Shown: positions 1 through 7,810, counted from the stretch's first letter. The stretch: DNA of 18,735 bases from JBFLYO01 sp040756745 (GCA_040756745.1 JBFLYO010000048.1:1-18735); one strand, 5' to 3'. Numbers and translations are program-made. Notes: a model not told the origin generated them from the letters alone.

Positions 1-583
1 TGGCGTCAAGCAGGACGAGAAGGGGTTCATCAAAGTGAACGACCGGCAGCAGACAGACGATCCCGCGATCTATGCGATCGGCGATGTGGTGGGAGGAGTG
101 CTTCTCGCACATAAGGCAGCCAAGGAGGCACGGATCGCCGTCGAAGTGATTACGGGCGAGATGAGCGCATTCGAAGACATCATTATCCCCGCCGTCGTCT
201 TCACGGATCCGGAGCTCGCGTGGTGCGGGCTTACGGAAGCGGAGGCGCGGCAGAAGGGGACGGCCATCGAAGTGGCCAAGTTCCCCTGGACCGCATCCGG
301 ACGCGCACTCAGCTTTGACCGGACTGACGGGATGACGAAACTGATCATCGAGCCGGAAACGGAACGCATCCTCGGTGTCGGGGTTGTGGGAGCAGGCGCG
401 GGGGAGCTCATCGCCGAGGGGGTGCTCGCGATCGAGATGGGCGCCACGGCAAGAGACCTGGCCGAATCCGTGCACCCGCATCCGACGTTGTCGGAGACCT
501 TGTCCGAGGCCGCCGAGGTATTTTACGGGACCGCAACGCATGCGTATAGCAGGAGAAAGACCACAGAGCCCTCATCTTCGTAA
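1..583 (+). CDS. lpdA: Dihydrolipoamide dehydrogenase, C-terminal part (5' truncated)
   Basis: This is the last 193 residues of a flavoprotein disulfide reductase; the window begins inside the gene, in frame 2. The fragment starts at the end of the FAD/NAD region, with the family's second FAD-contacting motif visible as AIYAIGDV followed by LAHKA. The rest is the dimerisation domain, ending with HPHPTLSE, whose His and Glu form the catalytic base pair completing the active site of the partner subunit. In the family the enzyme reoxidises the lipoyl arms of 2-oxoacid dehydrogenases or the glycine cleavage system, passing electrons to NAD+ in the cytoplasm. HPHPTLSE and the overall spacing favour lipoamide dehydrogenase over glutathione or mercuric reductase. 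The CxxxxC redox pair lies outside the window. Which complex it serves cannot be told here. Confidence 0.92.
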   Translation, partial: GVKQDEKGFIKVNDRQQTDDPAIYAIGDVVGGVLLAHKAAKEARIAVEVITGEMSAFEDIIIPAVVFTDPELAWCGLTEAEARQKGTAIEVAKFPWTASGRALSFDRTDGMTKLIIEPETERILGVGVVGAGAGELIAEGVLAIEMGATARDLAESVHPHPTLSETLSEAAEVFYGTATHAYSRRKTTEPSSS

Positions 584-693
584 TCGTTGAGAAAATATAC
601 AGCTTATGGCCGTCCTCCCGAGATGGGCCGAATTTGTGGAAATTCCGAGTTTCGATTATGAAGACAGATACTTCTCATCGCGGTTTTTTGCGC

Positions 694-750
694 AGAGGGC
701 TTGACTTTTGTTAGTCGAATTATTTAGCTTACGGGCAGAGCCCTCTTTTT
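694..750 (+). terminator. Terminator-like stem with a long loop, between lpdA and the zinc-finger gene
   Basis: AGAGGGCT (694-701) pairs perfectly with AGCCCTCT (739-746), and the right arm runs straight into a T-tract (746-750). The 37-base loop contains a smaller GACT/AGTC hairpin and is AT-rich, unlike the surroundings. It fits a rho-independent terminator of the lpdA transcript, but it lies only a few bases before the next start codon. TTGACT at 701-706 could also be a -35 box, with TAGCTT at 725-730 as a weak -10 box (18-base spacer). Confidence 0.5.
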
Positions 751-768
751 GTGACGGTGAGCAAGGCC

Positions 769-1116
769 ATGCAGAGAAGCAAGCGCGCAATACGACGGGC
801 GGTGCTGGGACGGATGTTCGACCTGATCGAACAGACGTACGGCATGGAGATGAACCGCGAGCAGTTTACCGGGGGAACGCTCTCGCATCACGAGATCGAC
901 GCGATCCTGTCGTTCAGAAGCGATCCCCGTCTGGAGGAGCTCCGCGGCGCACTCGAGCGCATCGAGGATGGGACATTCGGCGTCTGCATCGGCTGCAAGC
1001 ACGAGATTGCAGAGAAGACGCTGGAGTCCGATCCCGCACGGCGGATGTGCCCCGTCTGTGAGCGTGAATTCAGCAAGCCGGCGATGCCGCAGTTGTTCTC
1101 CTGGATCCATCAATGA
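769..1116 (+). CDS. DksA/TraR-family C4 zinc-finger protein
   Basis: A small cytoplasmic protein of 115 residues (121 if translation starts at the GTG at 751). The C-terminal half carries CxxC-x17-CxxC (C-I-G-C and C-P-V-C), the spacing of the DksA/TraR zinc finger. The sequence just before it (LEELRGALERIEDGTFGVC) is the family's usual lead-in to the first Cys pair. Family members bind in the secondary channel of RNA polymerase and change promoter responses, often together with ppGpp. I do not see the DxxDxA acidic tip of true DksA, so a DksA-like activity should not be assumed. Start choice: the GTG at 751 abuts a T-tract and has no ribosome binding site; the ATG at 769 has a GGTGAG-like element upstream and is preferred, with moderate confidence. 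A 108-base gap without clear signals separates it from the next gene. Confidence 0.85.
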   Translation: MQRSKRAIRRAVLGRMFDLIEQTYGMEMNREQFTGGTLSHHEIDAILSFRSDPRLEELRGALERIEDGTFGVCIGCKHEIAEKTLESDPARRMCPVCEREFSKPAMPQLFSWIHQ

Positions 1117-1224
1117 GAGCACAAGGGGCGACGCCGCTCACGTGACCCGGGACGGTTCCCGCAGGCCGCCCCGTCCGCGCTGTACCATACCTTCACCCCG
1201 ATCACTCATTCCGCATACATCTCC

Positions 1225-2124
1225 ATGAAACGTGATCTCGTTTCCTTTGCCCTCTGGGGGCAGAAGGATCTCTCTGCGTTGTTCGGCGTCGTCCGCCGCA
1301 TCAAGCACGGTGACCTGAAGGACCAACCACTCCTGGCTCGGCGCAGCGTCGCGCTTGTCTTCGATAAGGAATCGCTCCGTACGCGCGTCGCGTTCGAAGT
1401 GGGTGCCGCTCAGCTTGGGGCGCACCCAATCTTCCTGCAGCAGGAGACAATCGGCATCGCAACACGGGAATCGGTCCACGACATCGGCGCGGTGCTGTCC
1501 CGATACAGCGACGTCATCGTCGCCCGGACGACGAGGCACCAGACCTGCGTTCAGCTCGCCGAGAGCGCCACGGTCCCGGTCATCAATGCCATGACCGATC
1601 TGTTGCATCCCTGTCAGATTCTGGCCGACGTACTGACGCTGCAGGAGGCGGGCAGATTCGGGCCGGCGCTGAAGCTGGCTTACATCGGCGACGGGAACAA
1701 TGTAGCCAACTCGTGGCTCGAGCTTGCGGAGAAGTTCCCGTTTCGCCTGACGCTTTGCTGCCCCCCTGGGTATGAACCACATTTCCAAATTCTTGAGCAG
1801 GCCAAGGCACATGCCGCGGGCACAGTGGAGACCGTTGCGGATCCCATGGAAGCGATGCGGGGCGCCGACGCCGTGTACACCGACGTCTGGCCGCGGACCG
1901 ACAGTGGCGCGGCAAGGGTTGCGCAACTGTTCAAACCGTTTCAGGTAAACAGATCGTTGCTGCGCGAGGCGAAACCCGACTGTTTCGTCATGCACCGGCT
2001 TCCAGCCAACCGCGGCGAGGAGATCACGAGCGAGGTGCTGGACGGCAAGCAGTCGCTCGCCCTTGCCCAGGCCGAAAACCGCCTGCACGTGCACAAAGGG
2101 ATCCTCGCCTACCTCCTCACCTGA
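1225..2124 (+). CDS. argF: Ornithine carbamoyltransferase-family protein with atypical substrate loop
   Basis: The 299-residue protein has the length and order of an ornithine carbamoyltransferase, which makes citrulline from ornithine and carbamoyl phosphate. The carbamoyl-phosphate site is intact: SLRTR at residues 50-54 (a variant of STRTR), R101 in ARTTRH, and HPCQ at 128-131. The GDGNNVANS segment of the second domain is present, as is ENRLHVHK at 284-291. Two substrate-side motifs are not canonical. After YTDVW (218-222) the expected SMG loop is replaced by PRTDSG and the segment is about three residues shorter. The usual HCLP is HRLP (257-260), so the catalytic-site Cys is Arg. It may therefore use another amine acceptor, be a poor OTCase, or belong to a lineage with a variant loop. 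No other arginine gene is in the window. The ATG at 1225 fits the family N-terminus, though no Shine-Dalgarno is seen. Confidence 0.85.
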   Translation: MKRDLVSFALWGQKDLSALFGVVRRIKHGDLKDQPLLARRSVALVFDKESLRTRVAFEVGAAQLGAHPIFLQQETIGIATRESVHDIGAVLSRYSDVIVARTTRHQTCVQLAESATVPVINAMTDLLHPCQILADVLTLQEAGRFGPALKLAYIGDGNNVANSWLELAEKFPFRLTLCCPPGYEPHFQILEQAKAHAAGTVETVADPMEAMRGADAVYTDVWPRTDSGAARVAQLFKPFQVNRSLLREAKPDCFVMHRLPANRGEEITSEVLDGKQSLALAQAENRLHVHKGILAYLLT

Positions 2125-2283
2125 AGTCGTACCTCTGTGCGCTTTATTGGCCAATGCCCACTATTCTGGACGCCCCGGGGTGTCATGGAGGCCTAAATTG
2201 CCCATGTATGGGGGTATTTCGATGGCACGGCTGTTGGTGCCTCTTCATGTGAAGGGCTTCCAGGAAAACGTGAAGGTGCAGTC

Positions 2284-3507
2284 ATGAAAAAGTTGCTGTT
2301 GCTGGTGGCGCTGGCAAGCATGGCATGGTCGGCCTCTCCCGGTCAGGTATCGGCCAGCTTCGGACTGTTCTACAGTTCGCTGGGTCCGCATGGGGATTGG
2401 ATCTCGATCGACGGCGGAATGTATGCCTGGCACCCGGTCGGGGTGGTGGCGGGCTGGCGTCCCTACGTCGACGGTCATTGGATCTGGACCGACGATGGCT
2501 GGTACTGGGACACGGACGAACCATGGGGATGGGCGACGTATCACTACGGGCGCTGGTACTATGACGACTTTTACGGCTGGGTGTGGCTCCCCGGGTACGA
2601 ATGGGCGCCTGCCTGGGTGGAATGGCGGTACGGCGGCAGCTGGATCGGCTGGGCCCCCCTTGGACCCTATGCAGTCTTCAGCGTCGGCTGGGGGATCCAT
2701 TACCGCCGCTACTGGGCGACCCCGGCATTCTATTGGTCGTTCGTCGACTGCCGCTACATCGGTTCGCACTCGCTCCACCGGTACATGTATCGCACCGACG
2801 ACAACACCCGGCTCATCGGCCGGACCCGCACGGCGGGCAGCGTGAGGTATGACAACGGGAGAATAGTAACCCGAGGACCGGAACGGGAATTTGTCGAGCG
2901 GCGGGGGAATATCAGGGTGGAACGGGCGGATCTCGTTGACGTTCGCGAGCGGACACAGGCGGGCCTCCAGCGCGACGGAAGCCGGGAGCGTGTATCGGTG
3001 TACCGCCCAAGGATCGAGATGAACGAACGCGAGGCGGCGGGTCTCCGCCCCGACCGCGTGCGCACGGATGACCGGCGGCTGGGTCTTGACCCGCGCGGCA
3101 CTGATCTCCGGCGTGCGGAGGCAGGCAATGCGCAGAGAGACCTGCGGAGGGCGGAAGAATTTCGCCGTCGTTCGGATGCGGGACGCGTCGACGGGAACCG
3201 GCCCTCTGGATCGGTTCGGCCTGTGCCTCCTGCGGATCGTCGCCCCGGCTACAGCCCGTCGGTTCCGCGGGGGGAGCGCCGCGTGGAACGTGCACCGGCA
3301 CGGCCCCCTGAGTATGTGGCACCGCCCTCCCGCGGTGAAGGGCGGTGGGCACCGGCTCCGCGCATCGAGCGGAGCACTCCGAGTGGTCCGCGGATGTCGT
3401 CTCCTGAGCGTGGCGGTGGACGCTCCGCACCACCCGCGTCGCGAGGGTCATCGCCACGTGGAAGCGGTGGCGGGACCAGAGGGGGAGAGCGTGGAGGAAG
3501 GCGGTAA
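2284..3507 (+). CDS. Secreted Trp/Tyr-rich DUF6600-type protein with Arg-rich tail
   Basis: A 407-residue exported protein of unknown function. Residues 1 to about 24 form a Sec signal peptide (MKK, then a Leu/Val/Ala core, probable cleavage after VSA). Residues 38-151 are dominated by aromatic residues, with about 20 Trp in short repeating units such as YVDGHWIWTDDGWYW, WGWATYHYGRW and YGWVWLPGYEWAPAW. This is the pattern I associate with DUF6600 proteins. From about residue 170 the chain becomes low-complexity and strongly basic (Arg, Gly, Pro, Ser, with some acidic residues), is predicted disordered, and ends in Gly/Arg-rich sequence. The first part is likely a compact aromatic domain in the periplasm or on the surface; the tail might bind polyanions. 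It stands alone between a carbamoyltransferase gene and a convergent operon. The start is supported by the signal peptide and a weak AAGGTG just upstream. Confidence 0.8.
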   Translation: MKKLLLLVALASMAWSASPGQVSASFGLFYSSLGPHGDWISIDGGMYAWHPVGVVAGWRPYVDGHWIWTDDGWYWDTDEPWGWATYHYGRWYYDDFYGWVWLPGYEWAPAWVEWRYGGSWIGWAPLGPYAVFSVGWGIHYRRYWATPAFYWSFVDCRYIGSHSLHRYMYRTDDNTRLIGRTRTAGSVRYDNGRIVTRGPEREFVERRGNIRVERADLVDVRERTQAGLQRDGSRERVSVYRPRIEMNEREAAGLRPDRVRTDDRRLGLDPRGTDLRRAEAGNAQRDLRRAEEFRRRSDAGRVDGNRPSGSVRPVPPADRRPGYSPSVPRGERRVERAPARPPEYVAPPSRGEGRWAPAPRIERSTPSGPRMSSPERGGGRSAPPASRGSSPRGSGGGTRGGERGGRR

Positions 3508-3533
3508 GCGAGAACACACGGGGAGAAACCACA

Positions 3534-3565
3534 ACGGCCGCCAAGTGGCGGCCGTGCTGTTTTCC
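3534..3565 (+). terminator. Strong hairpin terminator after the DUF6600 gene, possibly bidirectional
   Basis: ACGGCCGCC (3534-3542) and GGCGGCCGT (3547-3555) form a perfect 9-base-pair stem with an AAGT tetraloop, followed on the plus strand by GCTGTTTTCC. It sits between the convergent ends of the DUF6600 gene and the DUF4340 gene, so the stem could also serve the minus-strand operon, although the T-tract is poor in that direction. Confidence 0.75.
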
Positions 3566-4459
3566 TCAGGACCCTTGACCGAGGAAATCCTTTTTGCGCT
3601 TCAGGATCTGCTGTGCGCGCCAGGAATAGACTTCATAGAGCTGTGACACGCCGGAGGTCTGCACGTAATAGCGGTCTCCCTCCTTCTTCGCGTAGTACCT
3701 GATCTGCGTCCCCAGCACTTCGATCTGCACAACCGGTTTCGGCATCGGCGCCACTGCACTGTCGACGAACTCGTCCGCCTGCAGGTTCGCAAGCGCGTTG
3801 AGGAAGGCATTGACATTCTGCTGGTTCGCCTGTTCGTTCCCCACCATCCATGTGCTGTCCCTGAAGGTGAGGGTGAAGAGAGTGTCGCCGTACTGGAATT
3901 TCACATCTTTGATCGCGCTCTGTTCGGCCTTGAAGATCGTCTTGTCCCTCCACTCGTTCGGCCTCCGTGCGAAGGTTGACGAGTAGAATCCCGTCCCCAG
4001 GTAGACCTCGTTCGATCCTTCCTTGCGGACGTAGCTCTCCAGGTAGGTCGGTCCCATCTTCCCGATGCGAAACGCCGCTTTCTCGGCACCGCGATCGAAC
4101 ACGCGCACCAGCGTGCCCGACGTCGAGTCGACGTCGAAGAGGTGCTGTTTCTCCGGGTTTGTGGACACCAGCGATGAGAGCATAATCTTCCGGCCGGAGC
4201 CGAGAAGACCGCTGATCGCCGCCTCGTCCGCCTTGTAACGGATCGGATCGGTGAGCATCCAGACGCCCCCGAGCTTTTCGAGTGTCACCGTGCCATTCGA
4301 GCCGCGTATCTCGACCCGGTCGACGGCGGCGGAATCGAACTCGACGAGGGCATGCTCCGGTCCGGTCGAACTCAGTTCTCCGGGCCGCTGCATGACGAAG
4401 TATGCCGCCACCAGCAGCACTGCGAGGACAACCAGAAGCACCAGGGTGGATCGTTTCAT
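3566..4459 (-). CDS. DUF4340 membrane-anchored protein
   Basis: A 297-residue protein starting with MKRSTL and a single membrane helix (about residues 4-23, Leu/Val/Ala-rich); the rest is predicted to lie outside the cytoplasm. The repeated pattern of short beta segments (VDRVEIRGSNGTVTLEKLGGVWMLTDP, then a similar unit near the middle with DVKFQYGDTLFTLTF and STWMVG) is typical of DUF4340 proteins. In many genomes these are encoded directly after GldG-like ABC-transporter accessory proteins, as here. Its ATG overlaps the stop of the upstream gene as ATGA (4456-4459), which implies translational coupling. This start is preferred to one 15 codons further upstream, which would lie well inside the upstream gene and would add a charged peptide before the membrane helix. 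Its biochemical role is not established; an accessory part of the transporter is the natural inference. Confidence 0.82.
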   Translation of the reverse strand: MKRSTLVLLVVLAVLLVAAYFVMQRPGELSSTGPEHALVEFDSAAVDRVEIRGSNGTVTLEKLGGVWMLTDPIRYKADEAAISGLLGSGRKIMLSSLVSTNPEKQHLFDVDSTSGTLVRVFDRGAEKAAFRIGKMGPTYLESYVRKEGSNEVYLGTGFYSSTFARRPNEWRDKTIFKAEQSAIKDVKFQYGDTLFTLTFRDSTWMVGNEQANQQNVNAFLNALANLQADEFVDSAVAPMPKPVVQIEVLGTQIRYYAKKEGDRYYVQTSGVSQLYEVYSWRAQQILKRKKDFLGQGS

Positions 4460-6045
4460 GGCACCTGCTCCATGGCTTTCTTCTTCGCCTTCCTCACTCT
4501 CCACCGCATCAAGCCGTAGCCGATGATGAGAAGCGGCGGGACCACCAGGTCGGCATACTTGACGATCTTCTTGGTCCCGTCGGCGATTGGATCAAGGGGC
4601 GGACTGGAGGCCTCCTTGGTCCGGATCGCAATCAGTCCCGCATCGTCCACGATGTAGTCGATCATGTTGGCGAAAAATGTCACGTTGTCCCTGCTCCCGC
4701 CGAGGTACTGGTCACGCACGAAGTCGCCGTCACCGATGACAAAAATCCTGGTCTCGGGGCTTGACATCAGCGGCGAGGAGGGAGGAGGCAGGGAGCCGGC
4801 GGCAGTATCGGCCGGCGTGGGCTTCCCCTTATAGAAACTGGTAAAGTGTCCCGAGACGACAGCCGCGAGAGGGATCTCGGTCTCTCCGAAGTCGGCCCGG
4901 GTAAACCGCTGCAGCGGGTCATACATGAACATGCCGGTCAGGCGGCCGCTCTGTTTCGAACTGCGCATGAGGATCTCCGCCGCAAGCCCTTGTGAGGCGC
5001 AACGCACCGTGTCCAGAGAGCTTGCGAAGAAAAGCACAAGACCCTGGAGATCCTTCACCATCGCGTTCCCCTTGCTGAAGTTGCTCACCATGGGGAGGTA
5101 CGGGAACGGGACCTGCGACTGGATGGAGAAGCCGAACTGCTGCTGAACCAGGCTTACGCTTGCGCATTGGGCGTCGCGGACCAGGTCGGTGTTCAGGCGG
5201 ACGCCGTACGACTCAAGCATGTCGTTGAGGTTCAGCGTCAGGGCTTGACCGTACTGACGCTGCAGATTCGCATCGACGGTATTGAGCAGGAATGCAATCT
5301 TGCCTCCACGCATCAGGTACTGGTCAATCTGGAACTTCTGGTGTTCCACGAATGCTTGCGTGGGTGCCATCACCACGAGCACGGCGATATCGATTGGGAC
5401 CGGTGCTCCCTTGTTGACGTCCACAGTCACGATCTCGTACTGTTTGCGGAGGGCTTCCTGGATGGCGCGGAGGTCGCTCAGTCCGGGCTCTCCCTGTCCA
5501 GTGAGAAGTCCGATCTTCTTCTGACCGCGCGAGGTCAGGCGCTTGACGGTGCTGCTGATCTCGTACTCGAGCGTTGAGGGGTTCTGAATGACGGGGATGA
5601 CTTCCTTCTTGTCTTCATACAGGAGCACCATGCCCATATACGCGCGCTGGACCTGAGCCTTGTCCTCCTTGATGACCTGCACCTGCAGGGGGGCGATCCC
5701 CTGCTGCTGGGCCTCCATCTCCCCCTTCTCGCCGGTGGGGTCGATGAATTCGTACTGAAGATTGCCCCGCGAGTAGGCGCGATACTCGTTCAGTTCGTCG
5801 AGCAGTGCGCGACGGTTGTTGTTGTAGGGGGAGGGGAGATCCTCCGTGAAGTACGCCTTTACCGTCACCTTGTCGTCCAGGTTCCGCATCAGCGACTTGC
5901 TGGCGTCCGAGAGCGTGAACAGGCCATTGCGGGTCAGGTCGAATCGTCCGAAGATCCGGACCGACACAATGTTGACCAGGATAAGAATGGCGAGGAGGAT
6001 ACCGACTCTCACCAGTGTCTGCGATCTTGCGGGTCGCTGGGTCAT
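4456..6045 (-). CDS. GldG-like ABC transporter accessory protein
   Basis: A 529-residue protein from the ATG at 6045 (MTQRPARS). One membrane helix lies near the N-terminus (LVRVGILLAILILVNIVSV), followed by the family hallmark RFDLTRNGLFTLSDASKSLMRNL. A long extracytoplasmic region follows (KVTVKAYFTEDLPSPY, KKIGLLTGQGEPGLSDLRAIQEAL, RIFVIGDGDFVRDQYLGG), then a second helix close to the C-terminus (LVVPPLLIIGYGLMRW) with a basic cytoplasmic tail. This is the layout of GldG/ABC_transp_aux proteins, thought to work with GldF and GldA. In gliding Bacteroidota these have been linked to motility, but the same trio is widespread in non-gliders, so gliding should not be inferred. Only 7 bases separate its start from the permease stop, and its end overlaps the DUF4340 start by four bases. 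Confidence 0.86.
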   Translation of the reverse strand: MTQRPARSQTLVRVGILLAILILVNIVSVRIFGRFDLTRNGLFTLSDASKSLMRNLDDKVTVKAYFTEDLPSPYNNNRRALLDELNEYRAYSRGNLQYEFIDPTGEKGEMEAQQQGIAPLQVQVIKEDKAQVQRAYMGMVLLYEDKKEVIPVIQNPSTLEYEISSTVKRLTSRGQKKIGLLTGQGEPGLSDLRAIQEALRKQYEIVTVDVNKGAPVPIDIAVLVVMAPTQAFVEHQKFQIDQYLMRGGKIAFLLNTVDANLQRQYGQALTLNLNDMLESYGVRLNTDLVRDAQCASVSLVQQQFGFSIQSQVPFPYLPMVSNFSKGNAMVKDLQGLVLFFASSLDTVRCASQGLAAEILMRSSKQSGRLTGMFMYDPLQRFTRADFGETEIPLAAVVSGHFTSFYKGKPTPADTAAGSLPPPSSPLMSSPETRIFVIGDGDFVRDQYLGGSRDNVTFFANMIDYIVDDAGLIAIRTKEASSPPLDPIADGTKKIVKYADLVVPPLLIIGYGLMRWRVRKAKKKAMEQVP

Positions 6046-6052
6046 GGGCGCC

Positions 6053-6775
6053 TCACCACTTTCGCCGTTCGAGGGACGCCGTCGTAAGGAACAGGGCAAA
6101 GCCCAGGACGGACCCGAAGTAGATGATGTTGCGCGAATCGATCACGCCGCGCGCGATGTTTGAGAAATGGTAATCGATTGCCAGGAATTCGAGAGTCGAT
6201 GCGAACGCTTCCGGGACGTACATCAGCACCTTGTCGGCGAGGAAGAGCGCCAACACAATCAGGAAACCGACGATAAAGGCGACGATCTGGTTCTCCGTGA
6301 GGCTCGACGCGAAGAGGCCGATCGCGATGTACACCCCTCCCATCAGCAGTAGTCCCAGGTAGCCAGTGATGACGGGGCCGATGTCCGGGCTTCCCAGGAA
6401 TGCCAGGGAAACGAGGTAGATGAGGGTGGGCGCAAGGGCGGCGGCCAGGAGTGTCCATGCCGCCAGGAACTTCCCGAGGACGATGTCGACATCGCGTACA
6501 GGCTTGGTGACAAGGAGTTCGAACGTGCCCGCTTTTTTCTCCTCCGCGAGCAGGCGCATCGTGATGGCGGGCGCGAAAAAGAGGAAGACCAGCGGCACCA
6601 GCTCGAACATCACCCGCAGGGAGGCGACGTTGATCAGGAAGAGGCTGCTGGTGAAGAACCAGCCGATGATGGCAAGAAAAACGACGATCACCACATAGGC
6701 GACCGGCGAATTGAAATAGGAACGGAGCTCCCGTCGGAAAATCGGGCCGATCGTGGACAATTGCAGCAGGGCCAT
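6053..6775 (-). CDS. ABC-2 type transporter permease (GldF-like)
   Basis: A 240-residue polytopic membrane protein with about six hydrophobic helices: near the N-terminus (VAYVVIVVFLAIIGWFF), then LVPLVFLFFAPAI, AAWTLLAAALAPTLIYLVSLAFL, YLGLLLMGGVYIAIGLFASSL, AFIVGFLIVLALFLA and a C-terminal FGSVLGFALFLTTASLE. The cytoplasmic motif RLLAEEKKAGTFELLVTKPV is characteristic of ABC-2 permeases of the GldF/NosY type. It should pair with the ATPase encoded immediately upstream. The start is ambiguous: the ATG at 6775 lies 5 bases after the ATPase stop, while a TTG at 6784 would overlap that stop as TTGA and sits closer to a GGGAG element. The ATG is listed; the alternative adds three residues. The transported substrate is unknown. 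Confidence 0.87.
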   Translation of the reverse strand: MALLQLSTIGPIFRRELRSYFNSPVAYVVIVVFLAIIGWFFTSSLFLINVASLRVMFELVPLVFLFFAPAITMRLLAEEKKAGTFELLVTKPVRDVDIVLGKFLAAWTLLAAALAPTLIYLVSLAFLGSPDIGPVITGYLGLLLMGGVYIAIGLFASSLTENQIVAFIVGFLIVLALFLADKVLMYVPEAFASTLEFLAIDYHFSNIARGVIDSRNIIYFGSVLGFALFLTTASLERRKW

Positions 6776-6780
6776 GGGAC

Positions 6781-7728
6781 TCAATGCTCTCCCGTCGTAA
6801 GTTTGTGAAAGACTTCTTCAAGGGTTGTTGCGCGGCGATGGAGTTCGAGCACCACCCAACCTTCGGAAACCGCAGCGCGGAACAGGGCTTCCCGGATGTC
6901 GTTCCCCTTGTCGGTGTGCACCTCAAATCGGCTGACGCCGTCGGCATGCTCGAGGAGCGTCACGCCGCTGACGTAGGCGAGCATCCGGAGGCGCGGTGCG
7001 ACTGTCTCCATGGGGTCGGCCGGGCTCTTGATCTCCACCGTGATGGTATCGGCACCGCGGAAGTCGCGGGCGAGCTGGGCCGGGCTGCCGTCGGCGACGA
7101 TCGTTCCTTCATTGATGATCACTACCCGGTCGCATGTGGCCTGCACCTCGGGGAGGATGTGGGTGGAGAGCACGACGGTCTTCGCACGGCCAAGCTGCTT
7201 GATGAGGTTTCTGATCTCGACGATCTGGTTCGGATCAAGGCCGCTCGTGGGCTCGTCCAGAATAAGCACATCGGGGTCGTGGATCATCGCCTGGGCGAGA
7301 CCGACGCGCTGGCGGTATCCTTTGGACAACTCGCCGATGTCCTTGTGGCGGACGCTTTCCAGCCCGCACACGTGCGTCATCTCTTTGATGCGATGGGCGA
7401 CGGCCGGGCCGCGCATTCCGTGCAGCCGCGCCGAATAGTCGAGATACTCCAGCACGTTCATATCGAGGTACAACGGATTCATTTCGGGCAGATAGCCGAT
7501 CTTCTTCCGCACCTCGAGGGATTGCTCGAAGATGTTCATGCCCTCCACCTCCACAGATCCTGCAGTCGGCGGCATATAGCAGGTTATGATCTTCATCGTC
7601 GTGGTCTTCCCCGCCCCGTTGGGGCCGAGGAAGCCGAGGATCTCGCCGGTCTTGACGTCAAACGAGATATCATTGATCGCAGCGCGGTCCCCGTACTTCT
7701 TCACGAGGTTGCGGACAGTAATGGACAT
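6781..7728 (-). CDS. ABC transporter ATP-binding protein (GldA-like)
   Basis: A 315-residue cytoplasmic ATPase and first gene of a four-gene minus-strand operon. Visible motifs: Walker A GPNGAGKT (35-42), an EMNPLY segment in the Q-loop position (Glu replaces the usual Gln, as is frequent in this subfamily), signature LSKGYRQ (134-140), Walker B VLILDEP (154-160) and the switch His in STHIL. The extra C-terminal domain of about 90 residues matches the DUF4162-like tail of exporters of the GldA/CcmA/NatA type. It powers the ABC-2 permease that follows 5 bases later. The gene starts at an ATG 82 bases after the end of the upstream membrane-protein gene. No strong promoter is evident in that gap, so the operon might extend further upstream. 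Confidence 0.9.
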   Translation of the reverse strand: MSITVRNLVKKYGDRAAINDISFDVKTGEILGFLGPNGAGKTTTMKIITCYMPPTAGSVEVEGMNIFEQSLEVRKKIGYLPEMNPLYLDMNVLEYLDYSARLHGMRGPAVAHRIKEMTHVCGLESVRHKDIGELSKGYRQRVGLAQAMIHDPDVLILDEPTSGLDPNQIVEIRNLIKQLGRAKTVVLSTHILPEVQATCDRVVIINEGTIVADGSPAQLARDFRGADTITVEIKSPADPMETVAPRLRMLAYVSGVTLLEHADGVSRFEVHTDKGNDIREALFRAAVSEGWVVLELHRRATTLEEVFHKLTTGEH

Positions 7729-7810
7729 AGTGGAATCCGGAGATTATCACATGTGGTGCGGACGGGAGCAGAGCATGCAGAACAGAATCTACGTAACTGA
7801 CGGAAAAAAA

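Noticed and set aside
1138..2154. Long minus-strand frame opposite the carbamoyltransferase gene
   Set aside because: It is the antisense shadow of a gene with clear family motifs and itself shows no recognisable domain.
2169..2184. Palindrome GACGCCCC/GGGGTGTC after the carbamoyltransferase gene as its terminator
   Set aside because: It has no loop and no T-tract, so it does not fit a rho-independent terminator.
7743..7748. GATAAT with upstream TG on the minus strand as an extended -10 box for the ABC operon
   Set aside because: It would leave only about 8 bases of leader before the ATG, with no -35 box or ribosome binding site, so it is too weak to list.
6784..7800. 338-codon plus-strand frame opposite the ABC ATPase
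   Set aside because: Walker A, signature and Walker B motifs are on the minus strand; the plus-strand product is His/Asp/Leu-rich shadow sequence.
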